Part shown: one piece after another, positions 34,499 to 43,909 of the stretch | How the letters are laid out: each line of letters starts with the position of its first letter | Numbering within the stretch: position 1 is the first letter of the stretch | Source: Tamlana sp. I1 | GTDB taxonomy: Bacteria > Bacteroidota > Bacteroidia > Flavobacteriales > Flavobacteriaceae | Direction: 5' to 3' | Length of the DNA: 64,000 bases | NCBI RefSeq assembly: GCF_015355625.1 | Contig: NZ_JACLAF010000005.1 | Coordinates: forward strand, 186,001 to 250,000 | Notes under the pieces: generated by a model | Seen by the model: the letters and a program-made list of their open reading frames with translations, nothing else | Databases searched by the model: none | Told to the model about the DNA's origin: nothing | Program-made: the position numbers and the translations under genes

Positions 34499-35941
34499 TT
34501 ATTGAATTACCCATGTGTCTTTACTGCCACCTCCTTGAGAACTGTTTACCACTAGCGAACCTTTCTTTAAAGCAACTCTTGTAAGTCCTCCAGGAGTAAT
34601 GTCTATACCACTTGGTCCCGAAAGGGCAAAAGGTCTTAAATCAATACAGCGTGGTGATAGTATGCCGTTTATACAACAAGGTGCTGTGGATAGTTTTAAA
34701 ATAGGCTGAGCGATAAAACCTTCGGGTTTTTTCTGTACGTTTTCTAAATAATCAGCAATTTCTACTTCAGAAGCTTCATGCCCCATAAGCATACCATAGC
34801 CGCCACTACCATCCGTTTTTTTAATTACCATTTCCTTTATGTTTTCAACCACATATTTAAACTTTTCAGGTTTTGCAAGCTGATAGGTTTTTATGTTTTT
34901 TAGAATAGGTTCTTCATTAAGATAATAACGAATCATATCAGGAACATAAATATAAATGGCCTTATCGTCGGCAATGCCAGTTCCCGGAGCGTTTACAATA
35001 TTAACGTTACCTTTTCTGTAGGCCGCCATAATACCTGCAACGCCCAATGTGCTGGCGGCATTAAATTCTAGAGGGTCTAGGAAATCATCATCAACACGTC
35101 TGTAAATCACATCAACGCATTTTAATCCGCTTGTGGTTTTCATATAAACCATATGATCTTGAACCACTAAATCGCTACCTTCCACAAGTTCTATCCCCAT
35201 TAATCGTGCTAATGTGGTGTGTTCGTAGTACGCCGAGTTATAAATCCCGGGGGTTAAAAGCACAATATTAGGATCGCTTTTATTCGATAATTCTCTAAGC
35301 TTTTGGTACAATACATTGGGGTAATTAGATACGGGTCTAATATTGTTTTTAGGTAAAATTCCTGGGAAAATACGTTTCGATATTTCTCTGTTTTCTAACA
35401 TATAACTTACGCCTGATGGGGTTCGTAAATTATCTTCAAGTACATAAAATTCACCATCGCTATTTCTTATTAAATCTACGCCAGCAATGTGTACATAAAT
35501 ATCATGCGGCACATGAACGCCTTGCATTTCGCGAAGATAATAAGGGCAAGAATAAATTAAATCGGCAGGAATTATACCATCTTTAATTATAAATTGGTCG
35601 TGATAAATGTCCTTAATAAAAAGATTAAGTGCTTTTAGGCGTTGTTTAATGCCATTATCGATGTGTTCCCACTCGGCAGCTGTAATAATTCTTGGTACAA
35701 TATCAAACGGAAAAATTTTCTCTACGCCTTCTTTATCATTGTATACGGTAAAAGTGACGCCCTGACTCATAAACAATTGTTTAGAAAGTTCTTCTTTTTT
35801 ATATAAAACATCAGAAGACGTGTTTCGTAAATAATCATTAATGATTTCATATTGTGATCGGATGGCCGATGCTCCACTATACATTTCATCCCAAGTATTT
35901 GGAAGTAGTTGGTATGAAGAAAATAACTGTTTATTATCCAT
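34499..35941 (-). CDS. Circularly permuted ATP-grasp type 2 protein
   Basis: An ATP-dependent carboxylate-amine ligase family (DUF404/DUF407 type) of 480 residues. Recognisable motifs are VDLIRNSDGEFYVLEDNLRT (ATP/Mg site), RRVDDDFLDPLEF, VVNAPGTGIADDK, VIKKTDGSGGYGM and FIAQPILKLSTAP. It is the first gene of the trio on the minus strand and probably forms a peptide bond on an unknown substrate. ATG 35941 (MDNKQLF) is preferred to the GTG at 35950. Confidence 0.9.
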   Translation of the reverse strand: MDNKQLFSSYQLLPNTWDEMYSGASAIRSQYEIINDYLRNTSSDVLYKKEELSKQLFMSQGVTFTVYNDKEGVEKIFPFDIVPRIITAAEWEHIDNGIKQRLKALNLFIKDIYHDQFIIKDGIIPADLIYSCPYYLREMQGVHVPHDIYVHIAGVDLIRNSDGEFYVLEDNLRTPSGVSYMLENREISKRIFPGILPKNNIRPVSNYPNVLYQKLRELSNKSDPNIVLLTPGIYNSAYYEHTTLARLMGIELVEGSDLVVQDHMVYMKTTSGLKCVDVIYRRVDDDFLDPLEFNAASTLGVAGIMAAYRKGNVNIVNAPGTGIADDKAIYIYVPDMIRYYLNEEPILKNIKTYQLAKPEKFKYVVENIKEMVIKKTDGSGGYGMLMGHEASEVEIADYLENVQKKPEGFIAQPILKLSTAPCCINGILSPRCIDLRPFALSGPSGIDITPGGLTRVALKKGSLVVNSSQGGGSKDTWVIQ

Positions 35942-36221
35942 TGGCTTCACTTTTTTTAAAGATAGTTAATTTATGATAAATTCAGTAAAATAAGTTTAAT
36001 TCAGATGATAAATCATTAAATTTAAATAAACGTTATTAATTTTATTATAAAATATCAGTTTTTATTATTTTTTTTAAGAATATTATATCTTCGTGAGTTG
36101 TTGATGTTTAATTGTTGTCAGGATAGTTTCACATGAATCTTATATGAATGAAAAGTGATTATTCTTATTTTTACAAAAATGATTTCTTTAATATTGCAAT
36201 TCTAATTCACAACACAATATT

Positions 36222-38180
36222 TTGATATCTCCTTCTTCCATAGATCAAATTTTTGAAACTGCTCGCGTCGAGGAAGTTATTGGCGATTTCGTGCAATTAA
36301 AAAAGGCAGGAAGTAATTTTAAAGGCTTAAGCCCCTTTAGCGACGAGCGTTCGCCAAGTTTTATGGTGTCGCCAGTAAAACAAATTTGGAAAGATTTCTC
36401 AACCGGAAAAGGCGGTACTGCGGTGTCCTTTTTAATGGAACACGAGCATTTTACCTATCCTGAAGCTTTACGCTATTTAGCGAAAAAGTATAATATTGAA
36501 ATTGAAGAAACTGTTCAATCCGACGAGCAAAAGGAAAAGGCAAACGAAAAAGAAAGTTTGTATTTGGTAAGCGAGTTTGCGAGCACGTATTTCCAAAATG
36601 TAATGCACAAAACCGATCAAGGGAAAGCCATCGGGTTAGGCTACTTTAAAGAGCGTGGTTTTACTGAAGAAACCATTAAAAAATTCGATTTAGGCTATTC
36701 GCTTAACGAGTGGCAAGCGTTTACAGATGAAGCTTTAAAACAAGGTTATAATATAGATTATTTAGCAAAAACAGGGCTTACCATTGTAAAGGAAGATAAA
36801 CGTTTCGACCGTTTTAAGGGGCGTGTTATGTTTCCTATTAAAAGTATGAGTGGGCGTGTTTTGGGTTTTGGCGGACGCATTCTTATTGCCGATAAAAAAG
36901 CGGCTAAATATGTAAATTCGCCAGAGAGTGAGATTTACTATAAAAGTAAAGTGCTGTACGGTATTCACTTGGCGAAACAAAGCATTGCCAAAGAGGATAA
37001 TTGTTATTTGGTTGAAGGTTACACCGATGTGATTCAGTTTCATCAAACAGGAATCCATAATGTGGTGTCATCTTCTGGTACGGCTTTAACTTCAGAGCAA
37101 ATCAGATTAATAAACCGATTAACAAAAAACATTACCGTGCTTTTTGATGGTGATGCGGCAGGGATGCGTGCTTCCCTTCGTGGTATCGATTTAATTCTAG
37201 AGCAGGGTATGAATGTTAGGGTATGCACCTTTCCAGAAGGCGAAGATCCCGATAGTTTTGCAAAACAGAATACGCTTGAAGAATTAGCAACGTATTTAAA
37301 TGAAAACGCTAAAGATTTTATTCAGTTTAAAGCTTCGGTTTTATTTGAAGAATCTAAAAACGATCCCATAAAAAAGGCCGATACAGTTAGGGATATTGTA
37401 CAAAGTATTTCTAAAATTCCAGACCGTATTAAAACCGAAATCTATATCCAGGAATGTGCAAGAATTATGGATATAAGTGAGGAAGTACTGTTTAGTACTT
37501 TAGCGCAAATGACCAAAAAAGAAGGTCAGGAAGAAAGTAAAAAAGCAAAAACCGAGCAGAAAGCTTTTGAAGTTATTAGGCATGAAGAACCGCCCGAAGA
37601 AATTGATGTTCAGTATCTTTTGGAACGAAAAATTATTGAACTCCTATTACTTTACGGTGATAAAACCGAAGATTTTGAAGATTTGGTGCTAAAAGAAAAC
37701 GAAAAAGGGGAGTTGGGTTTAGAGCCTGTTATTCAACAAGCTAGAGTTTTTGAAAAAATATTTTTAGATCTGCAAGATGATGAAATGGAGTTTGGTAATT
37801 CCCATTTTAAAACCTTGTATTACACCATTATAGACAGGCTTAATCAAGATGCCGATTTTGACCTTAAAACTTTTGTGAATTCGGTCGATCAAAATATGGC
37901 AAGAGAAATCACTACCATATTAATGGAAGATGAACGTTATAGCCTGGATAACTGGAAAAGAATGAATATTTTTCCAAAGGAAAAAGACACCACAATAGCG
38001 CAATTAGTAAGCGAAACCATATTGAGTTTACGCTGTTTTTTAATTGACCAAAAGGTGAAAGGTTTTCAGCAGGAAACTTTACAAAACAAAATAGACACGA
38101 ATAGAAATATACTTGAAGAAGTAAAAGACTATTCGGGTCTAAAAATGTTGTTGTCTAGAAAACTTAGCCGAGTTTTATAA
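36222..38180 (+). CDS. dnaG: DNA primase with a degenerate zinc-binding domain
   Basis: Makes RNA primers at the replication fork. Start TTG 36222. The 652 residues have the N-terminal zinc-finger fold LSPFSDERSPSFMVSP (36-51) and WKDFSTGKGG, but the four ligands CHC2 are Ser37, Ser40, Asp58 and Thr61, so zinc cannot bind there. The TOPRIM core is intact (LVEGYTDVIQF; LFDGDAAGMRAS), and a helicase-interacting C-terminal domain follows. Loss of the ligands appears shared with other Bacteroidota DnaG proteins as far as I recall. It ends in a 6-bp overlap with the convergent response-regulator gene. Confidence 0.94.
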   Translation: MISPSSIDQIFETARVEEVIGDFVQLKKAGSNFKGLSPFSDERSPSFMVSPVKQIWKDFSTGKGGTAVSFLMEHEHFTYPEALRYLAKKYNIEIEETVQSDEQKEKANEKESLYLVSEFASTYFQNVMHKTDQGKAIGLGYFKERGFTEETIKKFDLGYSLNEWQAFTDEALKQGYNIDYLAKTGLTIVKEDKRFDRFKGRVMFPIKSMSGRVLGFGGRILIADKKAAKYVNSPESEIYYKSKVLYGIHLAKQSIAKEDNCYLVEGYTDVIQFHQTGIHNVVSSSGTALTSEQIRLINRLTKNITVLFDGDAAGMRASLRGIDLILEQGMNVRVCTFPEGEDPDSFAKQNTLEELATYLNENAKDFIQFKASVLFEESKNDPIKKADTVRDIVQSISKIPDRIKTEIYIQECARIMDISEEVLFSTLAQMTKKEGQEESKKAKTEQKAFEVIRHEEPPEEIDVQYLLERKIIELLLLYGDKTEDFEDLVLKENEKGELGLEPVIQQARVFEKIFLDLQDDEMEFGNSHFKTLYYTIIDRLNQDADFDLKTFVNSVDQNMAREITTILMEDERYSLDNWKRMNIFPKEKDTTIAQLVSETILSLRCFLIDQKVKGFQQETLQNKIDTNRNILEEVKDYSGLKMLLSRKLSRVL

Positions 38181-38804
38181 CTGCTCGGTAAGTTTTGCTT
38201 GATTAACTAAATCAACCAAGTTAGTTACTTTTAATTTACGCATTAAACGTGCTTTGTAAGTACTAACTGTTTTTTCGTTAATATCTAATTCCTTAGATAT
38301 TTCTTTGTTTTTCTTACCAATAGTTAGAAGTTTTAATACTTCTGACTCTCTAGTAGAAAGTTTTTTGTAAAAAGTTCCACCTTTATTTACGCGTGAACCA
38401 AATGCTAATTGTTGCGTTAAGTCGTTGCTTAAATAAATCCCTCCATCAGCAACTTTTAAAATCGCTTCATTGATAGTAATCACATTAACCGATTTGTTTA
38501 AATAACCTGCAGCGCCAGCTTTAATGGCGTTTATGGCATAAACTTCTTCGGGTTGTGCACTAAAAATAATTGTTTTAATGTCTGGGTAGTCATTTTTTAA
38601 ATAACGTAAAACCGTTAATCCGTTTAATTTCGGAAAATCTGTTTCTGTTAAAATAATGTCTACGGGATTCTTCTTTACGAAGTCTAAGATGGCTTCGCCA
38701 TCGTCTACGCTACCTACAATTTTAATGTTAGGTGAAGCTGAGAAAAGAACTTCCAGTCCCTTTCTAGTAATTGGGTGATTGTCTGCTATTAATAAATTTA
38801 TCAT
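38175..38804 (-). CDS. NarL/FixJ-type response regulator with Glu at the phospho-acceptor
   Basis: 209 residues: a receiver (LLIADNHPITRKGLEVLF, 4-21) and a LuxR-type HTH (RESEVLKLLTIGKKNKEISK). In the receiver the usual Asp of the D-x-x-M-P position is Glu54 (DIILTETDFP, 49-58), and the acidic pair reads Asp8-Asn9. This points to a phospho-mimicking or phosphorylation-independent regulator. No kinase is adjacent. A TACTTTTG promoter element lies about 60 nt upstream. Confidence 0.88.
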   Translation of the reverse strand: MINLLIADNHPITRKGLEVLFSASPNIKIVGSVDDGEAILDFVKKNPVDIILTETDFPKLNGLTVLRYLKNDYPDIKTIIFSAQPEEVYAINAIKAGAAGYLNKSVNVITINEAILKVADGGIYLSNDLTQQLAFGSRVNKGGTFYKKLSTRESEVLKLLTIGKKNKEISKELDINEKTVSTYKARLMRKLKVTNLVDLVNQAKLTEQL

Positions 38805-38866
38805 AATATGAAGCTTTTTTAAATAATCAATTAGGGGCTGATTACATTGAGAGATTAAGCCTACTG

Positions 38867-38874
38867 CAAAAGTA
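38867..38874 (-). promoter_or_regulatory. Probable -7 element of the response-regulator promoter
   Basis: Reads TACTTTTG then C on the minus strand, a full consensus match; transcription would start near 38863, about 60 nt before the ATG. Confidence 0.5.
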
Positions 38875-38900
38875 ATGATTTTTTACATATTCTGCAATTC

Positions 38901-39689
38901 TTATGATAAATTTATAGGTATTTTACAAATTGGTATAGGAATCATTTTGTGTTTGTTGCTATTATTTAAACGTTTGTAAATGTTAAACACCTCTAATTCC
39001 CTGCCAGAAAACGTATTAGATGTCTTACCTGCTTCATCCATTTTCATGGCCCATTCCAGTTCTGGATACGAAGCACCTATTTGATCTTCATCACTTCTGG
39101 CATCTCCAAACAAGCCATCACTTGGTGTGGCGTTTAAAATAGACTCCGGAACGTCTAAATGTCTGGCTAATTCAAATACTTCAGATTTTAATAAATCGGC
39201 AATCGGACTCAAATCTACGCCGCCATCGCCATACTTTGTGTAAAAACCAACACCAAAATCTTCTACTTTATTTCCTGTGCCTGCAACCAGAAGTTTGTAA
39301 AGTCCGGCGTAATAATACAATGTTGTCATACGTAAACGGGCACGTGTATTGGCTAAAGCCATGTCTACCGTGGCTTGGTCGGCATCAAAAAGCACTTCGG
39401 TTTTAAATTCTTCAAACACTGGTGTTAAATTAGTTCGGGTATCTTTTACATTAGAAAACCGCTTTTTAAGTTGTGCAATATGTTCTTGAGCTCTAGAAAC
39501 ATGACTTTCGGCTTGGTGAATAGGCATTTCAATACACAAAACATCAAGGCCAGTTTTGGCACATAACGTTGAGGTTACCGCAGAATCTATGCCTCCAGAA
39601 ATTCCAACAACAAAGCCATTAACACCTGCTTTAGTCGCATAATCTTTAAGCCAATTTACAATGTGATCAATTACTTTTTCTGTTTGCAT
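38901..39689 (-). CDS. nadE: NAD synthetase
   Basis: Ammonia-dependent NAD synthetase that amidates nicotinate adenine dinucleotide. With the start at ATG 39689 (MQTEKVIDHIV) it has 262 residues, the single-domain size. The ATP pyrophosphatase loop GISGGIDSAV is near residue 30, and NKVEDFGVGFYTKYGDGGVD carries the substrate-binding lid. An upstream in-frame ATG at 39731 would put the divergent gldB promoter inside the coding region, so the shorter start is preferred. It lies next to gldB as in other flavobacteria. Confidence 0.93.
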   Translation of the reverse strand: MQTEKVIDHIVNWLKDYATKAGVNGFVVGISGGIDSAVTSTLCAKTGLDVLCIEMPIHQAESHVSRAQEHIAQLKKRFSNVKDTRTNLTPVFEEFKTEVLFDADQATVDMALANTRARLRMTTLYYYAGLYKLLVAGTGNKVEDFGVGFYTKYGDGGVDLSPIADLLKSEVFELARHLDVPESILNATPSDGLFGDARSDEDQIGASYPELEWAMKMDEAGKTSNTFSGRELEVFNIYKRLNNSNKHKMIPIPICKIPINLS

Positions 39690-39716
39690 TTTAAATGAAT
39701 TTAAATCTAAGAATAG

Positions 39717-39724
39717 TACCTTTG
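39717..39724 (+). promoter_or_regulatory. -7 element of the gldB promoter
   Basis: TACCTTTG followed by C, a full TAnnTTTGC match, about 40 nt before the gldB ATG. No clear -33 TTTG at the expected spacing. Confidence 0.55.
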
Positions 39725-39763
39725 CAAACAAAAATAACCCATACGCTTAATTTATAAAAATTT

Positions 39764-40738
39764 ATGTCGTTTAAGTTTTTAATGAGATTGTTGATTTTAC
39801 TTGTTTTTATGACGAATATGTCGTGCAAAACTGAAGATAAATTGGCAAACGATATTGCAAAGATTAATACCGATGTTAAAATTGAACGGTTTGATAGGTT
39901 ATTTGCTGAAGTTCAACCTGATAGTTTGCCAAAATTGAAAAAGGCTTATCCTTTTTTGTTTTCTTCTAACTATCCAGACGATTTTTGGTTGCATAAAAAA
40001 ACAGATTCTATACAGATTGAATTATTTAATGAAGTAGATAAAACATTTTCAACTTTTGATGCTATTGAGTTTGAAATTGAAAGTTTGTTCAATCATCTAA
40101 AATATTATTTTCCTCAATTTAAAGCGCCAAGAGTGATTACCGTAACAAACGATGTAGATTACAGAAACAAAGTTATTGTTACCGACACCATTGCAATTAT
40201 TGCTTTAGATTCTTATTTAGGTAACACACACAAGTTTTATGGTAGCATTCCAGCATATATAAGAGAAGGCTTAAAAAAAGAACAAATTGTGGTTGATTTA
40301 GCTGAAGCTTATTCTGAGAAATATATTTTTCAGTCCAAGCGGAAAACCTTATTGGATGAAATGATTTATTTTGGAAAGCAACTTTATTTTAAAGATGCAG
40401 TTATTCCGTTTAAAACCGAAGCCGAACGTATTGGTTATAGTGAAGACCAATTAAATTGGGCACAGGCGAACGAAAGTTACATCTGGCGCTATTTTGTAGA
40501 GCGTGAATTACTATATAGTACAGATTCAAAAATTCCGGGAAGGTTTATAAACCCAGCACCGTTTTCTAAATTTTATTTGGAAGAAATAGACGCCGATTCT
40601 CCAGGGCGTTTAGGACAATATATAGGATGGCAAATAATTCGTTCTTATATGGAACATAATGATGTGTCTTTAGCAGAAATGCTGACAAAATCTTCGGAAG
40701 ATATTTTTAATAATTCAAAGTTTAAACCACGTAAATAA
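39764..40738 (+). CDS. gldB: Gliding-motility lipoprotein GldB
   Basis: A lipoprotein of 324 residues needed for gliding in F. johnsoniae, anchored to a membrane by a lipobox (LIL LVFMTNMSC, lipidated Cys about residue 21). The mature part is soluble with a GldB-like motif set, including the tail YIGWQIIRSYMEHNDVSL. It overlaps gldC by one base (TAATG), and nadE is divergent, the same order as in F. johnsoniae. Its exact biochemical role is unknown. Confidence 0.9.
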   Translation: MSFKFLMRLLILLVFMTNMSCKTEDKLANDIAKINTDVKIERFDRLFAEVQPDSLPKLKKAYPFLFSSNYPDDFWLHKKTDSIQIELFNEVDKTFSTFDAIEFEIESLFNHLKYYFPQFKAPRVITVTNDVDYRNKVIVTDTIAIIALDSYLGNTHKFYGSIPAYIREGLKKEQIVVDLAEAYSEKYIFQSKRKTLLDEMIYFGKQLYFKDAVIPFKTEAERIGYSEDQLNWAQANESYIWRYFVERELLYSTDSKIPGRFINPAPFSKFYLEEIDADSPGRLGQYIGWQIIRSYMEHNDVSLAEMLTKSSEDIFNNSKFKPRK

Positions 40739-41076
40739 TGGCCAATACACATAAATCTAGAATTGAACTTAATGTAGAACTTGATGAAAATCGTGTTCCA
40801 GAAAAACTGCATTGGACGGCGGAAGATGGCGGAATAACTAACGAAGAAGCTAAAGCCATGATGCTTGCCGTTTGGGATGCTAAAACTAAAGAAACGCTAC
40901 GTATCGATTTATGGACAAAAGATATGCCTGTAGATGAAATGAAAGTGTTTTTTCATCAAACCTTAGTGGCGATGAGCGATACGTTTCATAGAGCAACTCA
41001 AGATGATAAAATGAGTGCAACCATGAAGGATTTTTGCGATTATTTTGCTGAAAAATTAGAGTTGAAAAAAGACTAG
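40738..41076 (+). CDS. gldC: Gliding-motility protein GldC
   Basis: A small soluble protein of 112 residues, beginning with a strand-rich segment (KSRIELNVELDENRVPEKLHW) and ending in a helix (MKDFCDYFAEKLELKK), the standard GldC length. In F. johnsoniae it is not essential for gliding but is encoded directly after gldB. Coupled to gldB by TAATG. Confidence 0.92.
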   Translation: MANTHKSRIELNVELDENRVPEKLHWTAEDGGITNEEAKAMMLAVWDAKTKETLRIDLWTKDMPVDEMKVFFHQTLVAMSDTFHRATQDDKMSATMKDFCDYFAEKLELKKD

Positions 41077-41083
41077 CTAGTCT

Positions 41084-41698
41084 TTAATGTTTGGCGTCTT
41101 GCAGCTCTTTTTCTAAATGATCTAAATAAAGAATGCCATTTAAATGATCTATTTCATGCTGAAAAATAACTGCTGTAAATTTTTCAACGGTTTCTTCTTC
41201 ATGTTTGTTTTCCATAGTATCATAGGCAATCTTAATTGAAAGTGATCTGCAATTTAAAGTGTCGCTTCTATTAGGAATAGACAAACAGCCTTCTCTTACA
41301 TTTTGTTTTGTTTCAGAATAATACGTGATTTTTGGGTTCAAATAGACTTCAAAAGGAAAATTTTCCTTGTCAAATCGCTGTACCCAAATAATGTTTTTTA
41401 AAATCCCCACTTGTGGTGCTGCAATGCCAACTCCCATAGAAATACTATCTCGAACCGTTGCGTAAAGTCGGCTTACAAAATGTTTTAAAACAGGGTCGTT
41501 TGGGTTTGCTTTTACAGGGCTGCTTTTTGTGCGTAGCAATAATGAGTCTTGCGTGTTGGTTATTTTGTAAACACGCATCGGACTTAAACTATCTCCGCTC
41601 ATAATCAATTTGGTTTCAGCTTCAGAAAATGTTTTTTTTGAAAGTGAACAACTTGTTGTTAAAAGGATAAGGAGCGTGAAATAGAATGCGTTCTTCAT
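41084..41698 (-). CDS. Lipoprotein-type peptide deformylase
   Basis: All three deformylase motifs are present: GVGIAAPQVG (89-98), EGCLS (136-140, metal Cys) and HEIDH (181-185, metal and catalytic residues). What is unusual is the N-terminus: a hydrophobic segment ending in a lipobox (LLTTSC, Cys17), which predicts export and membrane anchoring rather than the usual cytosolic enzyme acting on nascent chains. Its substrate may be formylated peptides outside the cytosol, or the N-terminus may be processed differently. It converges on gldC with a 7-nt gap. A cytosolic def elsewhere in the genome is expected. Confidence 0.85.
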   Translation of the reverse strand: MKNAFYFTLLILLTTSCSLSKKTFSEAETKLIMSGDSLSPMRVYKITNTQDSLLLRTKSSPVKANPNDPVLKHFVSRLYATVRDSISMGVGIAAPQVGILKNIIWVQRFDKENFPFEVYLNPKITYYSETKQNVREGCLSIPNRSDTLNCRSLSIKIAYDTMENKHEEETVEKFTAVIFQHEIDHLNGILYLDHLEKELQDAKH

Positions 41699-41710
41699 TA
41701 AAGTAAAATA

Positions 41711-43909
41711 TTATTGAATGTCTTTGGGCTGTGCTTCTTGGGTATCCGATGGGTCTAACATCGTATAGTTTATTTTAAATCGCGATGCAGAACCTGTATT
41801 TTCAGGAGTGTTAACATCCGATTTTAATGCCGTGATATTTGTGAATTTTTTTATGGTTTTTAAATATTGATTCGTGTTTTTAATTAAAGCCGCATTATAA
41901 ATGCCTGCTAAGGAATCTAAGGTTGTAGTGCCGTACCATTTAACGACTTCAGCTTTTATATCTAAAGAATCGTTTTCTAGATTATTTCCTGAAACTTTAG
42001 TTTTTACAAACGCATCAAAGGCTTTCTCGTCTTTTGTGTAATCCGAATTTGTTTCTGTATTAAACTGTTCGCCAAACTTAGAATAAGCAATAGCTTCGCG
42101 CTGCAAATCGGGATCTACAAAATGTTGAAGTTCAATTTTAATACCCTCTTTTTTGCTTTCAATGTCTAACAGCTTATCTAATTTTCGCAATTGCTTTTCC
42201 GAAGGAATGGTGTCGGTGTAGTTAAACTTTAATTCTTGAAGTTCTTTCGGGTCGCCTCCAACTAATCCGGCCAAGAAATTTACAGGGCTTGCGGCGGTTT
42301 TGATTATGGCATTTTTAAAGGTGGTCCAGATAATTTTACCAACATTAATTTTAGGGTCGTTTAAATCGCCACGTACAGGAATATCGAGGTTAACATCGCC
42401 ATTTTTGTCTTTTAGTAAAAACAAGGCGAATTTTAAAGGCAAGCTAAATAAACCCCCTTTTGTGTTTTCAATTGAAACATTTTTAACCATGAGGTGGTTT
42501 TCACTTTCAATATTTCCATCAGTTATTTTCGATTTTGAGAGGTAATAGAAATCACCATCAACAATATTATGCCCGATGTAATAATTGGAGTATATATTGA
42601 TATCAGATAACAAGAATTTTTCAATGGATAGATCTAAATTCATATTCGTATAATCCGAAGGGTTTATTTCAAGGCTCGCCTTTAGTGTCCCTCTGTTATT
42701 AAGCAGCATTTGCGATTGGATATCAATCCATTCTGAATTGCTGTTAATACTATCGGTATCAATGGTTATTTTGTTAAGATGATAATTAAAGCGTTCGCCT
42801 GTTAAATTGTCGCTGTAATCCATAATCCCATCATTAACTCTTAAATTATTTATGGCATAATAGAGTTTCGAGTTTGTGCTGTCTGCTTCTTGAGTTGTGT
42901 TCGTTTCTTTGGTAGTAGGGTCGCCGTTATTGTTCAGTTTAAATAAGGTAAACATGTTATTGGTGATGGAATCCATTTCGAAATACACATAAGGTTGCGT
43001 AAAGGTTAAGGCTTCAATTTGGTAAGAACTATTGGCGTAATTGATGTTTTTAAGTTGGCAATTTATGTTTTTTGATGCCAGAACTTTTTTGCTGTTTTGG
43101 TCTTTCATTTCAAAATCACTTACAATAACTTCTCCCGAAACAATAGAATTTACAGGTTCGTTGGTGTTTCCGGTAATTTTTATTTTGGAATTTAAAACCC
43201 CATTTAAACTTGTAATTTCAAGATGCTCTAAGGCATATTTGTAAAACGGATTTAAGAGTAAGTCGTTAATATTAATTGTTGCATCAAATTCGCCATCAAC
43301 AGGGTGTATGTTTAATGACGACTCTAAAGAACCTCCATTTTTAAAGTTGAATTTTAAATCGGCATTACTTTTTTCCTCCTGATCCCAACCTATATTAGGA
43401 ATGAAAAAGGAAAAGTTTTCAATGTCTGTAACATGATTAACATTTCTATTGTCGAAATAAAAATTAGCATCTTTTAGTTCAATATTAGAAATACTGTATT
43501 TGAAAGTGTCTGTTTCAGGCGCTGTAATACTGTCTTCGGTGGCATGGAAAGCAATTAAATCATCAAAATTAAAAGTAGAGTCCTGTAAAATTGTATTTAC
43601 TTTCAGCCCTTTAATGTAAAATTGTTCGATAACCTTTTCATTAAAAAGAAAACGGTAGGGTTCTAGGTTTATAATTAAGGTGTCGAATGTGGTAAATTTG
43701 TCTGTTTCATTTTGTTCAAACATTTTAAAATCACAAACCTTAATGGTGCTAGAAAAATAATTATAATATAAATTATTGATGTCTATTTTACGTCCCAATA
43801 ATGCCTTGCTATTCTTTACAGCATAATTTTTTATAAGTGTAGGTAAAAAGGAAAGCACTAAAAATAGTATGATGGTCGTGCTTAATAAAATGAGTTTCTT
43901 TTTATTCAT
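41711..43909 (-). CDS. DUF748/AsmA-like inner-membrane-anchored protein
   Basis: 732 residues with one N-terminal transmembrane anchor (LILLSTTIILFLVLSFLPTL) followed by long repeated beta-rich modules typical of the AsmA/DUF748 group (for example NFSFFIPNIGWD, DIKAEVVKWYGTTTLDSL). Such proteins form elongated structures between the membranes and some help lipid transport. Separated by 12 nt from the deformylase gene on the same strand, probably cotranscribed. Substrate unknown. Confidence 0.78.
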   Translation of the reverse strand: MNKKKLILLSTTIILFLVLSFLPTLIKNYAVKNSKALLGRKIDINNLYYNYFSSTIKVCDFKMFEQNETDKFTTFDTLIINLEPYRFLFNEKVIEQFYIKGLKVNTILQDSTFNFDDLIAFHATEDSITAPETDTFKYSISNIELKDANFYFDNRNVNHVTDIENFSFFIPNIGWDQEEKSNADLKFNFKNGGSLESSLNIHPVDGEFDATININDLLLNPFYKYALEHLEITSLNGVLNSKIKITGNTNEPVNSIVSGEVIVSDFEMKDQNSKKVLASKNINCQLKNINYANSSYQIEALTFTQPYVYFEMDSITNNMFTLFKLNNNGDPTTKETNTTQEADSTNSKLYYAINNLRVNDGIMDYSDNLTGERFNYHLNKITIDTDSINSNSEWIDIQSQMLLNNRGTLKASLEINPSDYTNMNLDLSIEKFLLSDINIYSNYYIGHNIVDGDFYYLSKSKITDGNIESENHLMVKNVSIENTKGGLFSLPLKFALFLLKDKNGDVNLDIPVRGDLNDPKINVGKIIWTTFKNAIIKTAASPVNFLAGLVGGDPKELQELKFNYTDTIPSEKQLRKLDKLLDIESKKEGIKIELQHFVDPDLQREAIAYSKFGEQFNTETNSDYTKDEKAFDAFVKTKVSGNNLENDSLDIKAEVVKWYGTTTLDSLAGIYNAALIKNTNQYLKTIKKFTNITALKSDVNTPENTGSASRFKINYTMLDPSDTQEAQPKDIQ

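Noticed and set aside
35951-36221. Regulatory RNA or origin-like region between the ATP-grasp gene and dnaG
   Set aside because: AT-rich with only weak promoter-like matches on both strands; no repeats, DnaA-box clusters or stable hairpins were found.
39690-39731. Longer nadE start at 39731
   Set aside because: It would overlap the perfect -7 element of gldB, and the shorter start begins right at the conserved MQTEKV-type N-terminus.
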